This document shows positions 8,395-18,205 of a stretch of DNA of 64,000 nucleotides, piece after piece. Within the stretch, counting starts at the first letter, position 1; each line of letters starts with the position of its first letter. The notes beneath the pieces were generated by a model that had not been told where the DNA came from, searched no databases, and was given only the letters and a program-made list of their open reading frames with translations. The DNA is from Brenneria rubrifaciens (GTDB taxonomy: Bacteria; Pseudomonadota; Gammaproteobacteria; Enterobacterales; Enterobacteriaceae), in assembly GCF_005484945.1 (NCBI RefSeq), contig NZ_CP034035.1:3844001-3908000 (forward strand), given 5' to 3'. The translations under genes and the position numbers were made by a program.

Positions 8395-10717
8395 GACGCA
8401 GCGCAGCGAGCAGAACACCGCACAGGGCAGCAGCCTGACGGCGGGCGACGATCTCCGCATCAGCGCCACCGGTCAGGACGGCGACCTGACGGTGAAAGGC
8501 AGCCGGCTCAGCGCGGGCGACAACGTGCTGCTTGCCGCCAATCGCGATATCAACCTGCTTTCGGCGGAAAACACCCGGCAGCTTGATGGCAAAAACGAAA
8601 GCCGCGGCGGCAGCGTCGGCGTGGGGATTGGCGTCGGCTCCGGCGGCTGGGGCATCAGCGTCTCCGCCAGCGTCAACAAAGGCAAAGGCAGCGAGAGCGG
8701 TAACGGCGTCACCCATACCGAAACCACGGTGGATGCGGGACGCCGGGTTACCCTGCTGAGCGGGCGCGATACCGCGCTCAGCGGCGCTCAGGTGAGCGGC
8801 GAGACAGTGAAAGCCGATGTGGGGCGTAACCTGACGATGACCTCGGAGCAGGACAGCGACCGCTACGACGCGAAGCAGCAGAACGCCGGCGCCGGCGGCA
8901 GCTTCACTTTTGGCTCGATGAGCGGCTCGGCGAGCGTCAACCTGAGCCGGGACAAGATGCACAGCGACTACGACTCGGTGGTTGAGCAAACCGGCATTTT
9001 CGCCGGCAAGGGCGGCTTTGATGTGACGGTGGGCGAGCATACCCGGCTCGACGGCGCGGTCATGGGTTCGACCGCCGCGCCGGACAAAAACCGCCTCGAC
9101 ACCGGGACGCTGGGCTTCAGCGATATTGAAAACCGCGCCGACTATAAAGCGGAGCACCAGAGCATCGGCATAAGCACCGGCGGCGGCATCGGCAGTCAGT
9201 TCGCGGGCAATATGGCGAACGGCCTGCTGGCCGGGGCCGATAGTGAAGGCCACGACAGCACGACCACCCGGTCGGCGGTCTCCGAAGGGACAATGGTTAT
9301 CCGCGACGGCGCGAACCAGCAACAGGATATAAACCAACTCAGCCGCGATGTGGCGCACGCCAACCAGACGCTCTCGCCGATATTCGACAAGGAGAAAGAG
9401 CAAAACCGGTTGCAGCAGGCGCAACTGATAGGCGAAATCGGCAACCAGGTAGCGGACATTGCGCGTACGGAAGGCAGCATCCAGGCAACGAAGGCCGCGA
9501 AAGAGACGTATCCGGATTATACCGCCGGGCAACTGCGTGAAACGGATATCTACAAAGCCGAGATGCAGAAATATGGCACGGGCAGCGCGGTTCAGCGGGC
9601 GATACAGGCGGCGACGGCAGCGGTGCAGGGGCTGGCTGGCGGCGATATGCAGGCGGCAATTGCCGGTGGCGCGGCGCCTTATATTGCAAATGTCATCGCC
9701 CGGACAATACCTGAAAATAATATGACCGGCCGGGTGCTGGCGCATGCGACGGTGAACGCGGCGCTGGCGGCGATGCAGGGCAAGGATGGCGCAGCGGCGG
9801 CAGGCGCGGCGACGGGCGAGTTGATGGGGATGATAGCGACCGAAGCGTATGGTAAAAAGGTCGGTGAACTGAGCGAGGACGAGAAGCAGACGATATCGGC
9901 GCTGGCGACGCTGGCCTCCGGTCTGGCCGGAGGTCTTGCGGGAGACAGTTCTGCATCCGTCCTTGCCGGCGCTCAGTCCGGGAAGACGACGGTTGAGAAT
10001 AACTATCTGAGTGATACGGACATCACCGACTTCACTGAAAAATACGCCAACGCAAAGACAGACGCGGAGAAAGAGCAGCTTCTGGCTGACCTGAAGAAAA
10101 AAGATGCAGCGCAGCAGCAACAAGCAGAGACCACAGGGATATCGGTCGCTGATCAAAAAGAAGAATTAGTGAAACTCAGGGTACTGATGGACTCATCAGA
10201 ATGTAATGCTCAGTGTCGTGAACTGGTCAGCTACTCTATATCCGAACTGGAGCCTGTGGCGAATAACCAGCAGTTGCACAAAGATAACCTCAATAAAGGG
10301 ATATTGGCGGGTGTTATTTATGCTCTGACGGTAGAGAAACCGATGAGTGGCAGTTCGACGTCTGGTTTATCTTCTTTGACGAAAGAGCAGCAACAGTTAA
10401 TCAGAAACGCGGAATATATAACAACGGCCAAGGGTATTCAGAATCCGTTCCCAAGGGATCTGAATGAGAAGGTTCTGTGGAATGGGGTTAAAGCTAATCC
10501 ATCGGCTGGGGATGTGCTTAAAGGAATGAATAAAGACCCCCGCTTCCCTGCGTCAGCGGGATTCCAGAAAATGCAGGTTACTCATGAATTACCTGATGGT
10601 TCTAATATCACAATACATTATCAATACAACTCAAATACCGGTAAGGCTTATGATATGAAAATGGTGACGCCACAGGCTAACCCATTGCAACCTGGTCCAT
10701 CGTTAAAGGGTAAGTAA
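8395..10717 (+). pseudogene. Orphan cdiA module 2, 3' piece with an intact alternative CdiA-CT
   Basis: After the IS the cdiA frame resumes and matches the first cdiA from about 3417 to 4670 with scattered substitutions. It then diverges at AGGDMQAAIAGGAAPYIANV. VENN lies at 9992-10003. The toxin part after it ends with a domain carrying WNGVKANPSAGDVLKGMNKD, DGSNITIHYQYNSNTGKAYD and MKMVTPQ. I do not recognise this family, but a related tail recurs at 19723-19809. The module has no start or secretion domain, so it is a silent donor that could replace the CT of the complete cdiA by homologous recombination through the shared repeats. The frame is uninterrupted up to the stop. Confidence 0.8.
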
Positions 10718-11025
10718 TGAAAATTAAAAATGATAGATCTGAAAAGATTATTGATGTTTATGCTATTTACTGGAGCAATGGAGAAACTTATTTTTATGGT
10801 TTTTCAAAGGGGTATAACGGACTACTTGCTTACAAAGCTAGCAATGTGAAGATCATTGATCATGAAATGTCTGGTGATTTTATATTCTTTGAGGATGGGA
10901 TTTTTTATAAACCGTTGATAGAAGAAAAGCTTCTTGATGATCTTCTTGAATATGACGAAACCGCCTACAACCGTTTCCTTGAGATCCTAAAAGCGGAAGG
11001 GCGAGTAGAGCCCGACTTTTATTAA
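10717..11025 (+). CDS. Immunity protein for the orphan CdiA-CT of module 2
   Basis: The 102-residue acidic protein starts on a TAATG overlap with the toxin stop. It begins MKIKNDRSEKIIDVYAIYW and is AT-rich. A truncated relative lies at 19812, also right behind a related toxin tail, which supports a toxin-immunity pair. I do not recognise the family. Because the toxin is an orphan, this gene may matter as protection against siblings that express the toxin, provided it is transcribed. Confidence 0.7.
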   Translation: MKIKNDRSEKIIDVYAIYWSNGETYFYGFSKGYNGLLAYKASNVKIIDHEMSGDFIFFEDGIFYKPLIEEKLLDDLLEYDETAYNRFLEILKAEGRVEPDFY

Positions 11026-11029
11026 AAAT

Positions 11030-11051
11030 ATCCCGGCCCCTGAGCCGGGAT
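11030..11051 (+). terminator. Hairpin after the module 2 immunity gene
   Basis: ATCCCGGC pairs with GCCGGGAT across a 6-nt loop, followed by CGTCGTTTTTGG. It has the same sequence type and position as the hairpin at 6291, between an immunity gene and a convergent SymE-like remnant. Confidence 0.6.
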
Positions 11052-11066
11052 CGTCGTTTTTGGCGC

Positions 11067-11250
11067 TTAGAGCCTAAGCTCGGCCTCAATGACCAGTTTA
11101 CCGCGCTCAACGGTGACGATAACCGGCTGGCCGGTGTTAAAACCGAGTTCTTCCAGCCAATTACGGCTGAACTTAAGTTTCGGGCTGGGCGGTTTTTTAC
11201 CACCGTTGGGGCGTAACCGACGGTGTAATGCCGCTTACATGCGTTTTTAG
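11067..11250 (-). pseudogene. SymE-like toxin remnant (copy 2), frameshifted
   Basis: The minus frame reads RPNGGKKPPSPKLKF, NWLEELGFNTGQPVIVTVERG and LVIEAELRL. Compared with copy 1 it has one G fewer in the run near 11207-11211, which throws the upstream HYTVGY part out of frame. No start codon is available. The two copies differ more in the SymE core than in the flanking 262-bp repeat, so they are not a simple recent duplication along their whole length. Confidence 0.55.
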
Positions 11251-11472
11251 TTCGTCAGCGAATTGAGTAAAAGCTCCGATATGAGCCAGCCGGGGGTTAC
11301 AGGAAAGGCTAATATCAGCGGCAGATGGCGCTGTTAGGATGGTGTGGTTGTAGTCTGGAAAATCACGGCGGAGCGGTAGCATACTCGTGCTGAAAAGCGC
11401 GTGTTGCAGTTGGATGCCGACACTATCACCAACCAGACCGGCGCCATTCAGGGGGCCGATGTCAGCCTGAAT
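11211..11472 (+). repeat. 262-bp direct repeat, copy 2
   Basis: This is the partner of 6473-6734. It includes the end of the SymE-like remnant, the 170-bp spacer and the first 75 bp of the following cdiA piece, so both orphan modules share the same left junction. That implies one founding rearrangement that was later duplicated. Confidence 0.8.
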
Positions 11473-12093
11473 GCCCGGACGGATATCAACAATATAGGCG
11501 GCATTATTCAGGGCAACGACCGCCTGCTGGCCAGCGCCGGACGCGATATCAACGCCACCACTACCCTTCGCAGCGTGGAAAGCGCCGCGGATCAGAACCG
11601 TTTCGCCAGAACCACTATCGACAGCGTTTCCGGTATTTACGTTCAGGTGAGCGGCGAGACAGTGAAAGCCGATGTGGGACGTAACCTGACGATGACCTCG
11701 GAGCAGGACAGCGACCGCTACGACGCGAAGCAGCAGAACGCCGGCGCCGGCGGCAGCTTCACTTTTGGCTCGATGAGCGGCTCGGCGAGCGTCAACCTGA
11801 GCCGGGACAAGATGCACAGCAACTACGACTCGGTGGTTGAGCAAACCGGCATTTTCGCCGGCAAGGGCGGCTTTGATGTGACGGTGGGCGAGCATACCCG
11901 GCTCGACGGCGCGGTCATGGGTTCGACCGCCGCGCCGGACAAAAACCGCCTCGACACCGGGACGCTGGGCGTCGGTGTCGATATTCCACAGGCAAAGGAC
12001 TTCACCCCCAGCCACGGCATGATTTACCTGCGTTACTCCCCCGCTGGCTGGCAGGACGATCTTGACAGCCCGCCACAGCCGCTGATGCCTTAA
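11397..12093 (+). pseudogene. Orphan cdiA module 3 (stitched cdiA fragments with unrelated tail)
   Basis: The frame joins the cdiA part from about 2048-2296 (ending SVSGIYVQ) directly to the part from about 3811-4133 (VSGETVKADVGRNLTM...LDTGTLG), deleting about 1.5 kb. At about 11970 it leaves cdiA and continues 40 residues (VGVDIPQAKDFTPSHGMIYL, ending PPQPLMP), a tail I do not recognise, before a stop. There is no VENN, toxin or immunity gene. The breakpoints differ from those of module 2, so the two orphan modules were cut independently after sharing a left border. Confidence 0.75.
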
Positions 12094-12160
12094 GCCGATT
12101 TTAAATAGTGACGGCCATTGCCGCCCCCTTAATCAGTCCATTTCAGTCCTGTCGGCGTTA

Positions 12161-12441
12161 ATGGTTTTCCAATTGACTAATAAATATAACCTTTTGATAG
12201 AAAAAAATATCAGTCCTTACTGCCTTGTACTCTTCTGCGTTTTCGACGCTGGAGAGGGTTTGCGCAGGACAACCCAACGGAAAAGTCTGACTGCATGGTC
12301 AGTTATCCTGAATTTCCCTTACCCGTTGTTTTTAAATAGCCATTCCGCCCGCCATTTGTAGAATATTTGCAAATTGTAAATCAACGTAAGCGTTACGTTC
12401 GTTTTGTATATGCCCTTTTGCCTCATCGCTTTTGTGATTGC
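12161..12441 (+). promoter_or_regulatory. Promoter and operator region copied from a tpsB gene, with a tpsB start remnant
   Basis: This stretch is similar throughout to 25699-25960, the region before the tpsB gene. Both have AATAAATATAA near the left end, the TTTTTAAATAGC block, and an inverted repeat just before the start. Here that repeat is perfect: AACGTAA, GCG, TTACGTT at 12383-12399. About 13 codons resembling a tpsB start (TTG at 12404) follow and are then cut off at 12441. It now serves as the leader of the exoprotein gene at 12477. Confidence 0.65.
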
Positions 12442-12476
12442 CTCAATCACAGCAAAAAGGAAAACAAGGAAGTCAC

Positions 12477-15400
12477 ATGGAAACACTCAACCGCCGCGCC
12501 ACACGCGGCCTCGGCTATCTGCTGATATACCTGACCGCCATCCAGCCGCTGCACCCGGCGTTCGCGGCAGGGATAACCGCCGCCAGCGGCAACACCCAGG
12601 TGTTGCCGGGTGAAGTGCCGGTAGTGAACATCGCCACGCCGAACGCCGCGGGCATTTCACACAACACCTATCAAGACTTCAACGTCGGCACCCCCGGCGC
12701 GGTGCTGAACAACAGTACGGTCGCCGGAAAATCACCGTTGGCCGGACAGCTTGAGGCCAACCCCGCCCTCAAAGGCCACCCCGCTGATTTGATTATCAAT
12801 GAAGTCACCGGCACCGCCCGCTCACAGCTTCAGGGCAAGCTGGAGGTGTTCGGCAACAAAGCCAACGTCCTTATCGCCAACCCCAATGGCATCACCTGCG
12901 ACGGCTGCGGCTTTATCAATACCCCCGGCGTGACGCTGACCACCGGCAAGCCGCAGTTGGATAAACAGGGCGCGCTGGACGCATTGGCAGTCAGACAAGG
13001 CAGCGTCGTCATCGGCCCCGGCGGATTAGACGCCGGCACGCAGGACTATGTCGATATCATCAGCCGCGCCGCCGAACTCAACGGCAAAATCAACGCCGCA
13101 AACCTCTCGCTGACGCTCGGCGCCAACCGGGTGAACGTCGCCGACGGTTCAGTTACCCCCATCGCCGGTCAGGGCGACACACCGCCACTCGCGGTGGACA
13201 CCAAAGCGTTGGGCGGAATGTACGCCGATAAAATCCGGCTGGTCGCCACGGAGGAAGGCGTGGGCGTCAACCTGGGCAATCTGACCTCGACCCGGCAGGG
13301 CATCACGCTCAGCGCCAACGGCCAGCTTCGGTTGGGCGACGCGAGCGCCAAAAGCGACCTGAATCTGAACGCGCAGCAAACCGATATCGACCCCGGCGCG
13401 AAGGTCGTGGCCGAACGCGATATCACCCTGTCCGCGGCCACGCTGAATAACCACGGCACGCTTTCCGCCGGCCGGGATATGCGCCTGTTCAGCGACCAGC
13501 TGACCAATACCCAGGCGACGATTGCGGCTGAAAACAACTTATGGCTCCAGAAGGATGCGCAGGGTAATAAAGGACAGCGGGTCGAAAACCGCTCCGGGAC
13601 GATAAAAACCCACAGAGGCGATTTGGTCATTCGCACCGGGCGGCTGGACAATGTGTTTCATCAGACCACGGATGAAAAGACCGAGGTCAGCGCCCCGCAG
13701 GGGCTGGCTTTAGGCCACATGCTCGGCTGGAAATGGCTACCGGACGAAAAGCGTTATGTCCGCGTTTACGGCGCGCTAGATTTTGACGAGCATAAGAACC
13801 AGAACTGGTTCAATATGATAACCTTCGCCGCCCTGAACGACGTCAACTTCAAAAAATACCGCTACAACACTGTGCTGACCGGCGACAGACCTGAAATAAA
13901 CGCAGGTGCCAACCTCTATATCCACGCCACCGAACTCAATAACATCGTTGGCGACATGTCCGCAGACCGCAACCTTTTACTGACCGGGGAGCGGCTGAAT
14001 ATCGAAGGAAGAGCGTCGGGGTTCATCAAATTCTATAAAACCTATGAAAATAGGCCCCTCCCCTTTGTCGACCCGACCATGGAAGAGTACTTTCTGAAGG
14101 ACTGGACGAAGACTGAAACCTATTTCTTTAACAGCATCGGCGATGCCGTCGTCTGGGATGTAAAAGACCGCGAGAGAAGTAAAATCAGCGCCAAAGGCAA
14201 CCTTGTCGCCGACTTTAAAGAGACCATCAATCTCGTTACCCCCACCCCTGCGGAACAAGATAACGCCGATGAGGTCATCGACCCGTTACTCAGATTCAAT
14301 ACGCTGTCGGCCCGGAATATTACCCTTGCCGCAAAGCATATCACCAGCACTGAAAAACTTGGCGCCAGAGATGATATTACGCTCATCGCCCGGGAGAACA
14401 TCGACCTTAAAGACAGCGAACTCAACGCCGGCAACACCGTTTCGCTGCTGGCCGCCGGTCACGTCAACGGCTGGCAAAGCAGCATCCAGGCTGAAAATCT
14501 CAATGTTACCGCCCGCACCGGCGACGTCACCTTCCGCACCAGCCTGAGTCCGCGGTTTTACAGTGCGTATGACATTTACAGCACCCGCGACGAGCAAAAA
14601 AGCGCACTGACCGTCAGCGGCGATATGTCCCTCTCGGCAGGCAACGACCTCTCCCTGAGCGACATCGTCTTCACGCCCGGACGCAACATCAGCCTGACGG
14701 CGGGCAACGACCTGCTTGTCGAAAACACCGTGGCGTTATCCTCCTCACGGCGCGTCGGAACAGCCCTCAGCAATGAACCCCTGCAGAAGACATGGGGTCA
14801 GACGCTCGTCCCCACCGGTCGGCTCAAGGCCGACGAATCGGTTCTGCTCAATGCGAACGGTACGCTGACACTCCGGGGAGCCCGTATCGACGCAGGCAGG
14901 GATATCACCCTGAGCGCGGCGCGGCACATTGACCTGTCACCCAATCCGCTCCCTGACGCGCTGGCGAGTCATTTCCCTTCGTCACGCACGCCCGAACTTC
15001 GCAGCACGCTGAACGCGGGCAACCACCTCAGCCTGTTCAGCGGCGCGGACATCAACGCGCAGGCGCTGTCCGCTTCCGCCGGAAAGGATGTCACCGTCTC
15101 CGCCGGCCGCCGCCTGCTGATGCCGGCGTCCGCTTACGACGCGCTGGCGGCGGAAAACGGCGACAAAGACCAGCGCCATGTCGCCGCCGCGTTGCAGGCC
15201 GGCAACAAACTAACCGTCACCGCCCAGGATACCCTGCGCGCCGACGGCGCCCGTTTCTCATCCGGCAACGACATGACCTTCAGCGCCAACGGCGACATGG
15301 CGTTCAACGCCGTCGCCAACCGCCTCTACCAGGCCGGCGACAAGGAACACACCGAATCCATTACCCAGCAGAATACTCAGCTTTCCAGCGGCGGCGTCCT

Positions 15401-17771
15401 CACCCTGCTTTCCGGCGGCAGCATCCTTTTCCAGGCCACGCAACTGCTCGCCAAAGGCGCGCTCGACGCCGCGGCCACCGGTGGCTTTCTTTATGCGCAG
15501 GCGATGGAGGAAAGCAACCGTTACGAGCGCATCGAGCAGGACCGTAAATGGTATGGCAAAAAAGTCACCGTTCGCCGCATACGCCATGATGTCACCAACA
15601 AGGTCACGGCGTTTACCGCCGGGGACGATATCAACCTGCTCAGTCGTGACGACAGCACCTACGAAGCCAGCAAAATCAACGCCGGCAACAATGCCACCCT
15701 GACCAGCACCCACGGCAAGGTCAACTTCAGGGCGGTCAAAAACACCGCTTTCGAGCAGACCATCACCACCGCCAAAGGCTTCTTCATCAAGAACGCCGAC
15801 AAAGGCTACGCCAAAGACACCTGGCTGCTGCCCGCCGTTTATACCGGCGGCAACCTCACCGTCGATGCCGCTACCGGCATCACCGCCGATGTCAAAACCC
15901 AAAACGCCCGGTCGCTGCAACAGGCCCTGCTGACGCTGGGCGACACGCCGGGCACCGCATGGCTGAAGGGGCTGAACACCCGCGAAGATGTGCAATGGAA
16001 TGCGGTGCAGGACGCCTACAGCAACTGGGACTACAAAAGCCAGAGCCTCAACCCGGCGGTCGGCGCGGTGATTGCCATTGCCGTGGCCGCCGTCACCGCC
16101 GGTTCGGGGCTGGCGGCGGCAGCGGGCGACTTCGCCGTCGGCGCGGCAGGAGCCGGGGCCGCCCCGGCAACCTATGGCGCCGCCTATTCGGGGATGACCG
16201 CCCTCACCGCCCAGGCCGCCGTCGCGCTGGTGGAGAACGAAGGCAACCTCTCCAAAACCTTGCAGGCAATGGGCCGCAGCGGTTCGGTCAAATCGCTGGT
16301 CACCTCGATGGTGATTGGCGGCGCGCTGGCGGGCTTTGATGACATCATGACATTCAACCAGACAGCCGGCGGCGTCGCGCCCGAAAAAGCCAGGCTGCCT
16401 CTACTCAGAGTCGGCGACTGGGGGAAAATCGCCCGGCGGGTGGCAGGACAGTCGGTTATCCAGTCAAGTCTCAACACCGGCATTAACGGCGGCAGCTTTA
16501 AGGACAACTTCACCGATGCGCTGCTGGCGAATATCGGCGGACAGATAAACGCCGAAGGCGCCAGTCTGATTGGCGATAACGGCCAGGTGCTGGGGGTGCC
16601 GGGCAAAATGCTGAGTCATGCGGTCGTCTCCGGCGTGGCGGCCGAAATTGGGCGCGGCAACGCCAAAGGCGCGGCCGCCGGCGCGCTGGCCGCGGAGTTG
16701 GCGGGGATTATCATCAACGACAATCTGGTGAAAACAGAAAACTGGCAGGAGCAGCAGGCGCAAATCAGCCGTGTCGCCGGCGCCTTCGCCGGGGCGCTGG
16801 CAACTGGGAAAGCCAGTGGCGTCGACAGCGGCGCCAATGCCGCGGAAATGGTTGAGCGTTTTAACCGCCAGTTACACCTTGATGAGCTAAAGGCGATCAA
16901 AGAACTGGCTGATGGCGACAAAGCTAAAGAAGAACGCTTGTTAGCCGCATCCTGTCGCCAGGTTAACTGTACCTCACAGGAGTCTTTAAATTCCGCCGAG
17001 CGCCAACGCTATGAAGCCCTGATGGAAAAATACCCGGCAACCCGTGAAGAAGATGGATTGCTGGCCAACTACTGGGTGCAGAAAGCCCGGCAACGCACCG
17101 GGAATTATCCGCTCTATGCCGGGTATGATGTGGCGCAGTTATTTACCTATACTCAGGCAGATAAAATAGCTGACAGTCAGCTTTTTTCCCGCAACCAGTG
17201 GATTGAAAACGCGGCGGATATCACCGGATGGTCGCGTGAAACGATTGAAACGCTGGGGTATACGGAGTCGGTAATCGTTTCTCTGGCGACGCTGGGCAAA
17301 TCCGGCAAATTCGCCAGTCTGGGCACTCCGGCGGCGGGGAAATACCCGTATCAGGCATCGGATTACCTGCGTGATATACAAAAGTATCACACGGATGAAC
17401 TCATTAAGCTGTTCGACAGAAATCAGAACCAGAGTACGCTGACCCTTTACGGGCAGACTTTCACTCAGGCCACAGGTAAAGGCGGCAGCAACAGGACCGG
17501 CACCACCAAGGTCTTCAACAGCGAAAACCTCAGCGACCAGGAAATTCGCAACTATGCCCAATCGCTAACCGGCGGCGCGGCGTTCAAGGAAACCTTACCG
17601 GGTAGAGTCTGGACGGCGCAACTGGCTGATGGCTCGAAGATTAATTTGCGCAGTGTCTCTTCCAGTTCAGATAAAACGAAAGCACGATGGACGGTGGAAA
17701 TATTGCAAGATTCCAATGTATCAAAGGTCGTTGGTGAAAACGTCAAACGTATTGAGATAAAATTCAGGTAA
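12477..17771 (+). CDS. TpsA exoprotein, CdiA/HecA-like, complete, with C-terminal toxin
   Basis: The protein has 1,764 residues. ATG at 12477 follows AAGGAAG. Residues 1-32 form an extended signal peptide (METLNRRATRGLGYLLIYL to AFAAG). Residues about 33-290 are the TPS domain with ANPNGITCDGCGF, recognised by the TpsB partner. FHA repeats follow, then a glycine/alanine-rich hydrophobic stretch (about 1190-1260) and a DUF637-like region with TGINGGSFKDNFTDALL. The toxin is the last 90 or so residues (EIRNYAQSLTGG, VWTAQLADGSKINLR, KARWTVEI, ending RIEIKFR). I know this toxin type only as uncharacterised polymorphic-toxin tails. There is no VENN. The immunity gene starts 5 bp after the stop. 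No tpsB lies beside it; a candidate partner is at 25932. Fragments of its toxin tail recur through the following 6 kb. Confidence 0.88.
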   Translation: METLNRRATRGLGYLLIYLTAIQPLHPAFAAGITAASGNTQVLPGEVPVVNIATPNAAGISHNTYQDFNVGTPGAVLNNSTVAGKSPLAGQLEANPALKGHPADLIINEVTGTARSQLQGKLEVFGNKANVLIANPNGITCDGCGFINTPGVTLTTGKPQLDKQGALDALAVRQGSVVIGPGGLDAGTQDYVDIISRAAELNGKINAANLSLTLGANRVNVADGSVTPIAGQGDTPPLAVDTKALGGMYADKIRLVATEEGVGVNLGNLTSTRQGITLSANGQLRLGDASAKSDLNLNAQQTDIDPGAKVVAERDITLSAATLNNHGTLSAGRDMRLFSDQLTNTQATIAAENNLWLQKDAQGNKGQRVENRSGTIKTHRGDLVIRTGRLDNVFHQTTDEKTEVSAPQGLALGHMLGWKWLPDEKRYVRVYGALDFDEHKNQNWFNMITFAALNDVNFKKYRYNTVLTGDRPEINAGANLYIHATELNNIVGDMSADRNLLLTGERLNIEGRASGFIKFYKTYENRPLPFVDPTMEEYFLKDWTKTETYFFNSIGDAVVWDVKDRERSKISAKGNLVADFKETINLVTPTPAEQDNADEVIDPLLRFNTLSARNITLAAKHITSTEKLGARDDITLIARENIDLKDSELNAGNTVSLLAAGHVNGWQSSIQAENLNVTARTGDVTFRTSLSPRFYSAYDIYSTRDEQKSALTVSGDMSLSAGNDLSLSDIVFTPGRNISLTAGNDLLVENTVALSSSRRVGTALSNEPLQKTWGQTLVPTGRLKADESVLLNANGTLTLRGARIDAGRDITLSAARHIDLSPNPLPDALASHFPSSRTPELRSTLNAGNHLSLFSGADINAQALSASAGKDVTVSAGRRLLMPASAYDALAAENGDKDQRHVAAALQAGNKLTVTAQDTLRADGARFSSGNDMTFSANGDMAFNAVANRLYQAGDKEHTESITQQNTQLSSGGVLTLLSGGSILFQATQLLAKGALDAAATGGFLYAQAMEESNRYERIEQDRKWYGKKVTVRRIRHDVTNKVTAFTAGDDINLLSRDDSTYEASKINAGNNATLTSTHGKVNFRAVKNTAFEQTITTAKGFFIKNADKGYAKDTWLLPAVYTGGNLTVDAATGITADVKTQNARSLQQALLTLGDTPGTAWLKGLNTREDVQWNAVQDAYSNWDYKSQSLNPAVGAVIAIAVAAVTAGSGLAAAAGDFAVGAAGAGAAPATYGAAYSGMTALTAQAAVALVENEGNLSKTLQAMGRSGSVKSLVTSMVIGGALAGFDDIMTFNQTAGGVAPEKARLPLLRVGDWGKIARRVAGQSVIQSSLNTGINGGSFKDNFTDALLANIGGQINAEGASLIGDNGQVLGVPGKMLSHAVVSGVAAEIGRGNAKGAAAGALAAELAGIIINDNLVKTENWQEQQAQISRVAGAFAGALATGKASGVDSGANAAEMVERFNRQLHLDELKAIKELADGDKAKEERLLAASCRQVNCTSQESLNSAERQRYEALMEKYPATREEDGLLANYWVQKARQRTGNYPLYAGYDVAQLFTYTQADKIADSQLFSRNQWIENAADITGWSRETIETLGYTESVIVSLATLGKSGKFASLGTPAAGKYPYQASDYLRDIQKYHTDELIKLFDRNQNQSTLTLYGQTFTQATGKGGSNRTGTTKVFNSENLSDQEIRNYAQSLTGGAAFKETLPGRVWTAQLADGSKINLRSVSSSSDKTKARWTVEILQDSNVSKVVGENVKRIEIKFR

Positions 17772-17776
17772 GAGAC

Positions 17777-18139
17777 ATGATAAGCGAAGAACTGTATCAA
17801 GAAAGGGCCAGAGCTTTAGAAGGCATGTCATTGGCTGCCGTTTGGGACGTATGCTGTCCTAATGCTGACATATGGAATAATAAATTTCCTTTTGAGGAAC
17901 GAAAAGCATTTTTCTTCGAGTTTCTCCAACGGCTAATGGAAGACGGCAAGGTCAGGTTGGCTAAGCATGATAAATTCCTTGAAGGAAGCATTGAGGAACA
18001 AATTGAACGTTACAAACAGGCTTTCCCCAAAACGGAAGAAGAGTGGAAAGCAAAAAATGAGGACGTCTGGTTTTTCCTTGAAGAGTGCCCCGGCGGCGCG
18101 GTCTGGGTGCTGGACGATGGCTATCTCGACTGGACATAG
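17777..18139 (+). CDS. Immunity protein, DUF596-like, copy I1 (head A, tail KNED)
   Basis: The 120-residue acidic protein begins MISEELYQERARALEG and ends CPGGAVWVLDDGYLDWT. The layout (EGxxLxxVW, then KLAKHxxFLEGSIEEQ, FPKTEEEW, CPGGAVWV) matches my memory of DUF596 proteins found next to hemagglutinin-type toxins. It starts 5 bp after the complete toxin gene, so it is the cognate immunity protein by position. Head A is shared with copies at 22807 and 23367; middle and tail are shared with 18450. Confidence 0.78.
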   Translation: MISEELYQERARALEGMSLAAVWDVCCPNADIWNNKFPFEERKAFFFEFLQRLMEDGKVRLAKHDKFLEGSIEEQIERYKQAFPKTEEEWKAKNEDVWFFLEECPGGAVWVLDDGYLDWT

Positions 18140-18205
18140 TAAAAATATCATCACCTTTTAGCCCGCCACTTTGCCGAACGTGCAAGGTAAAAGCCCAGAG
18201 AGCGC

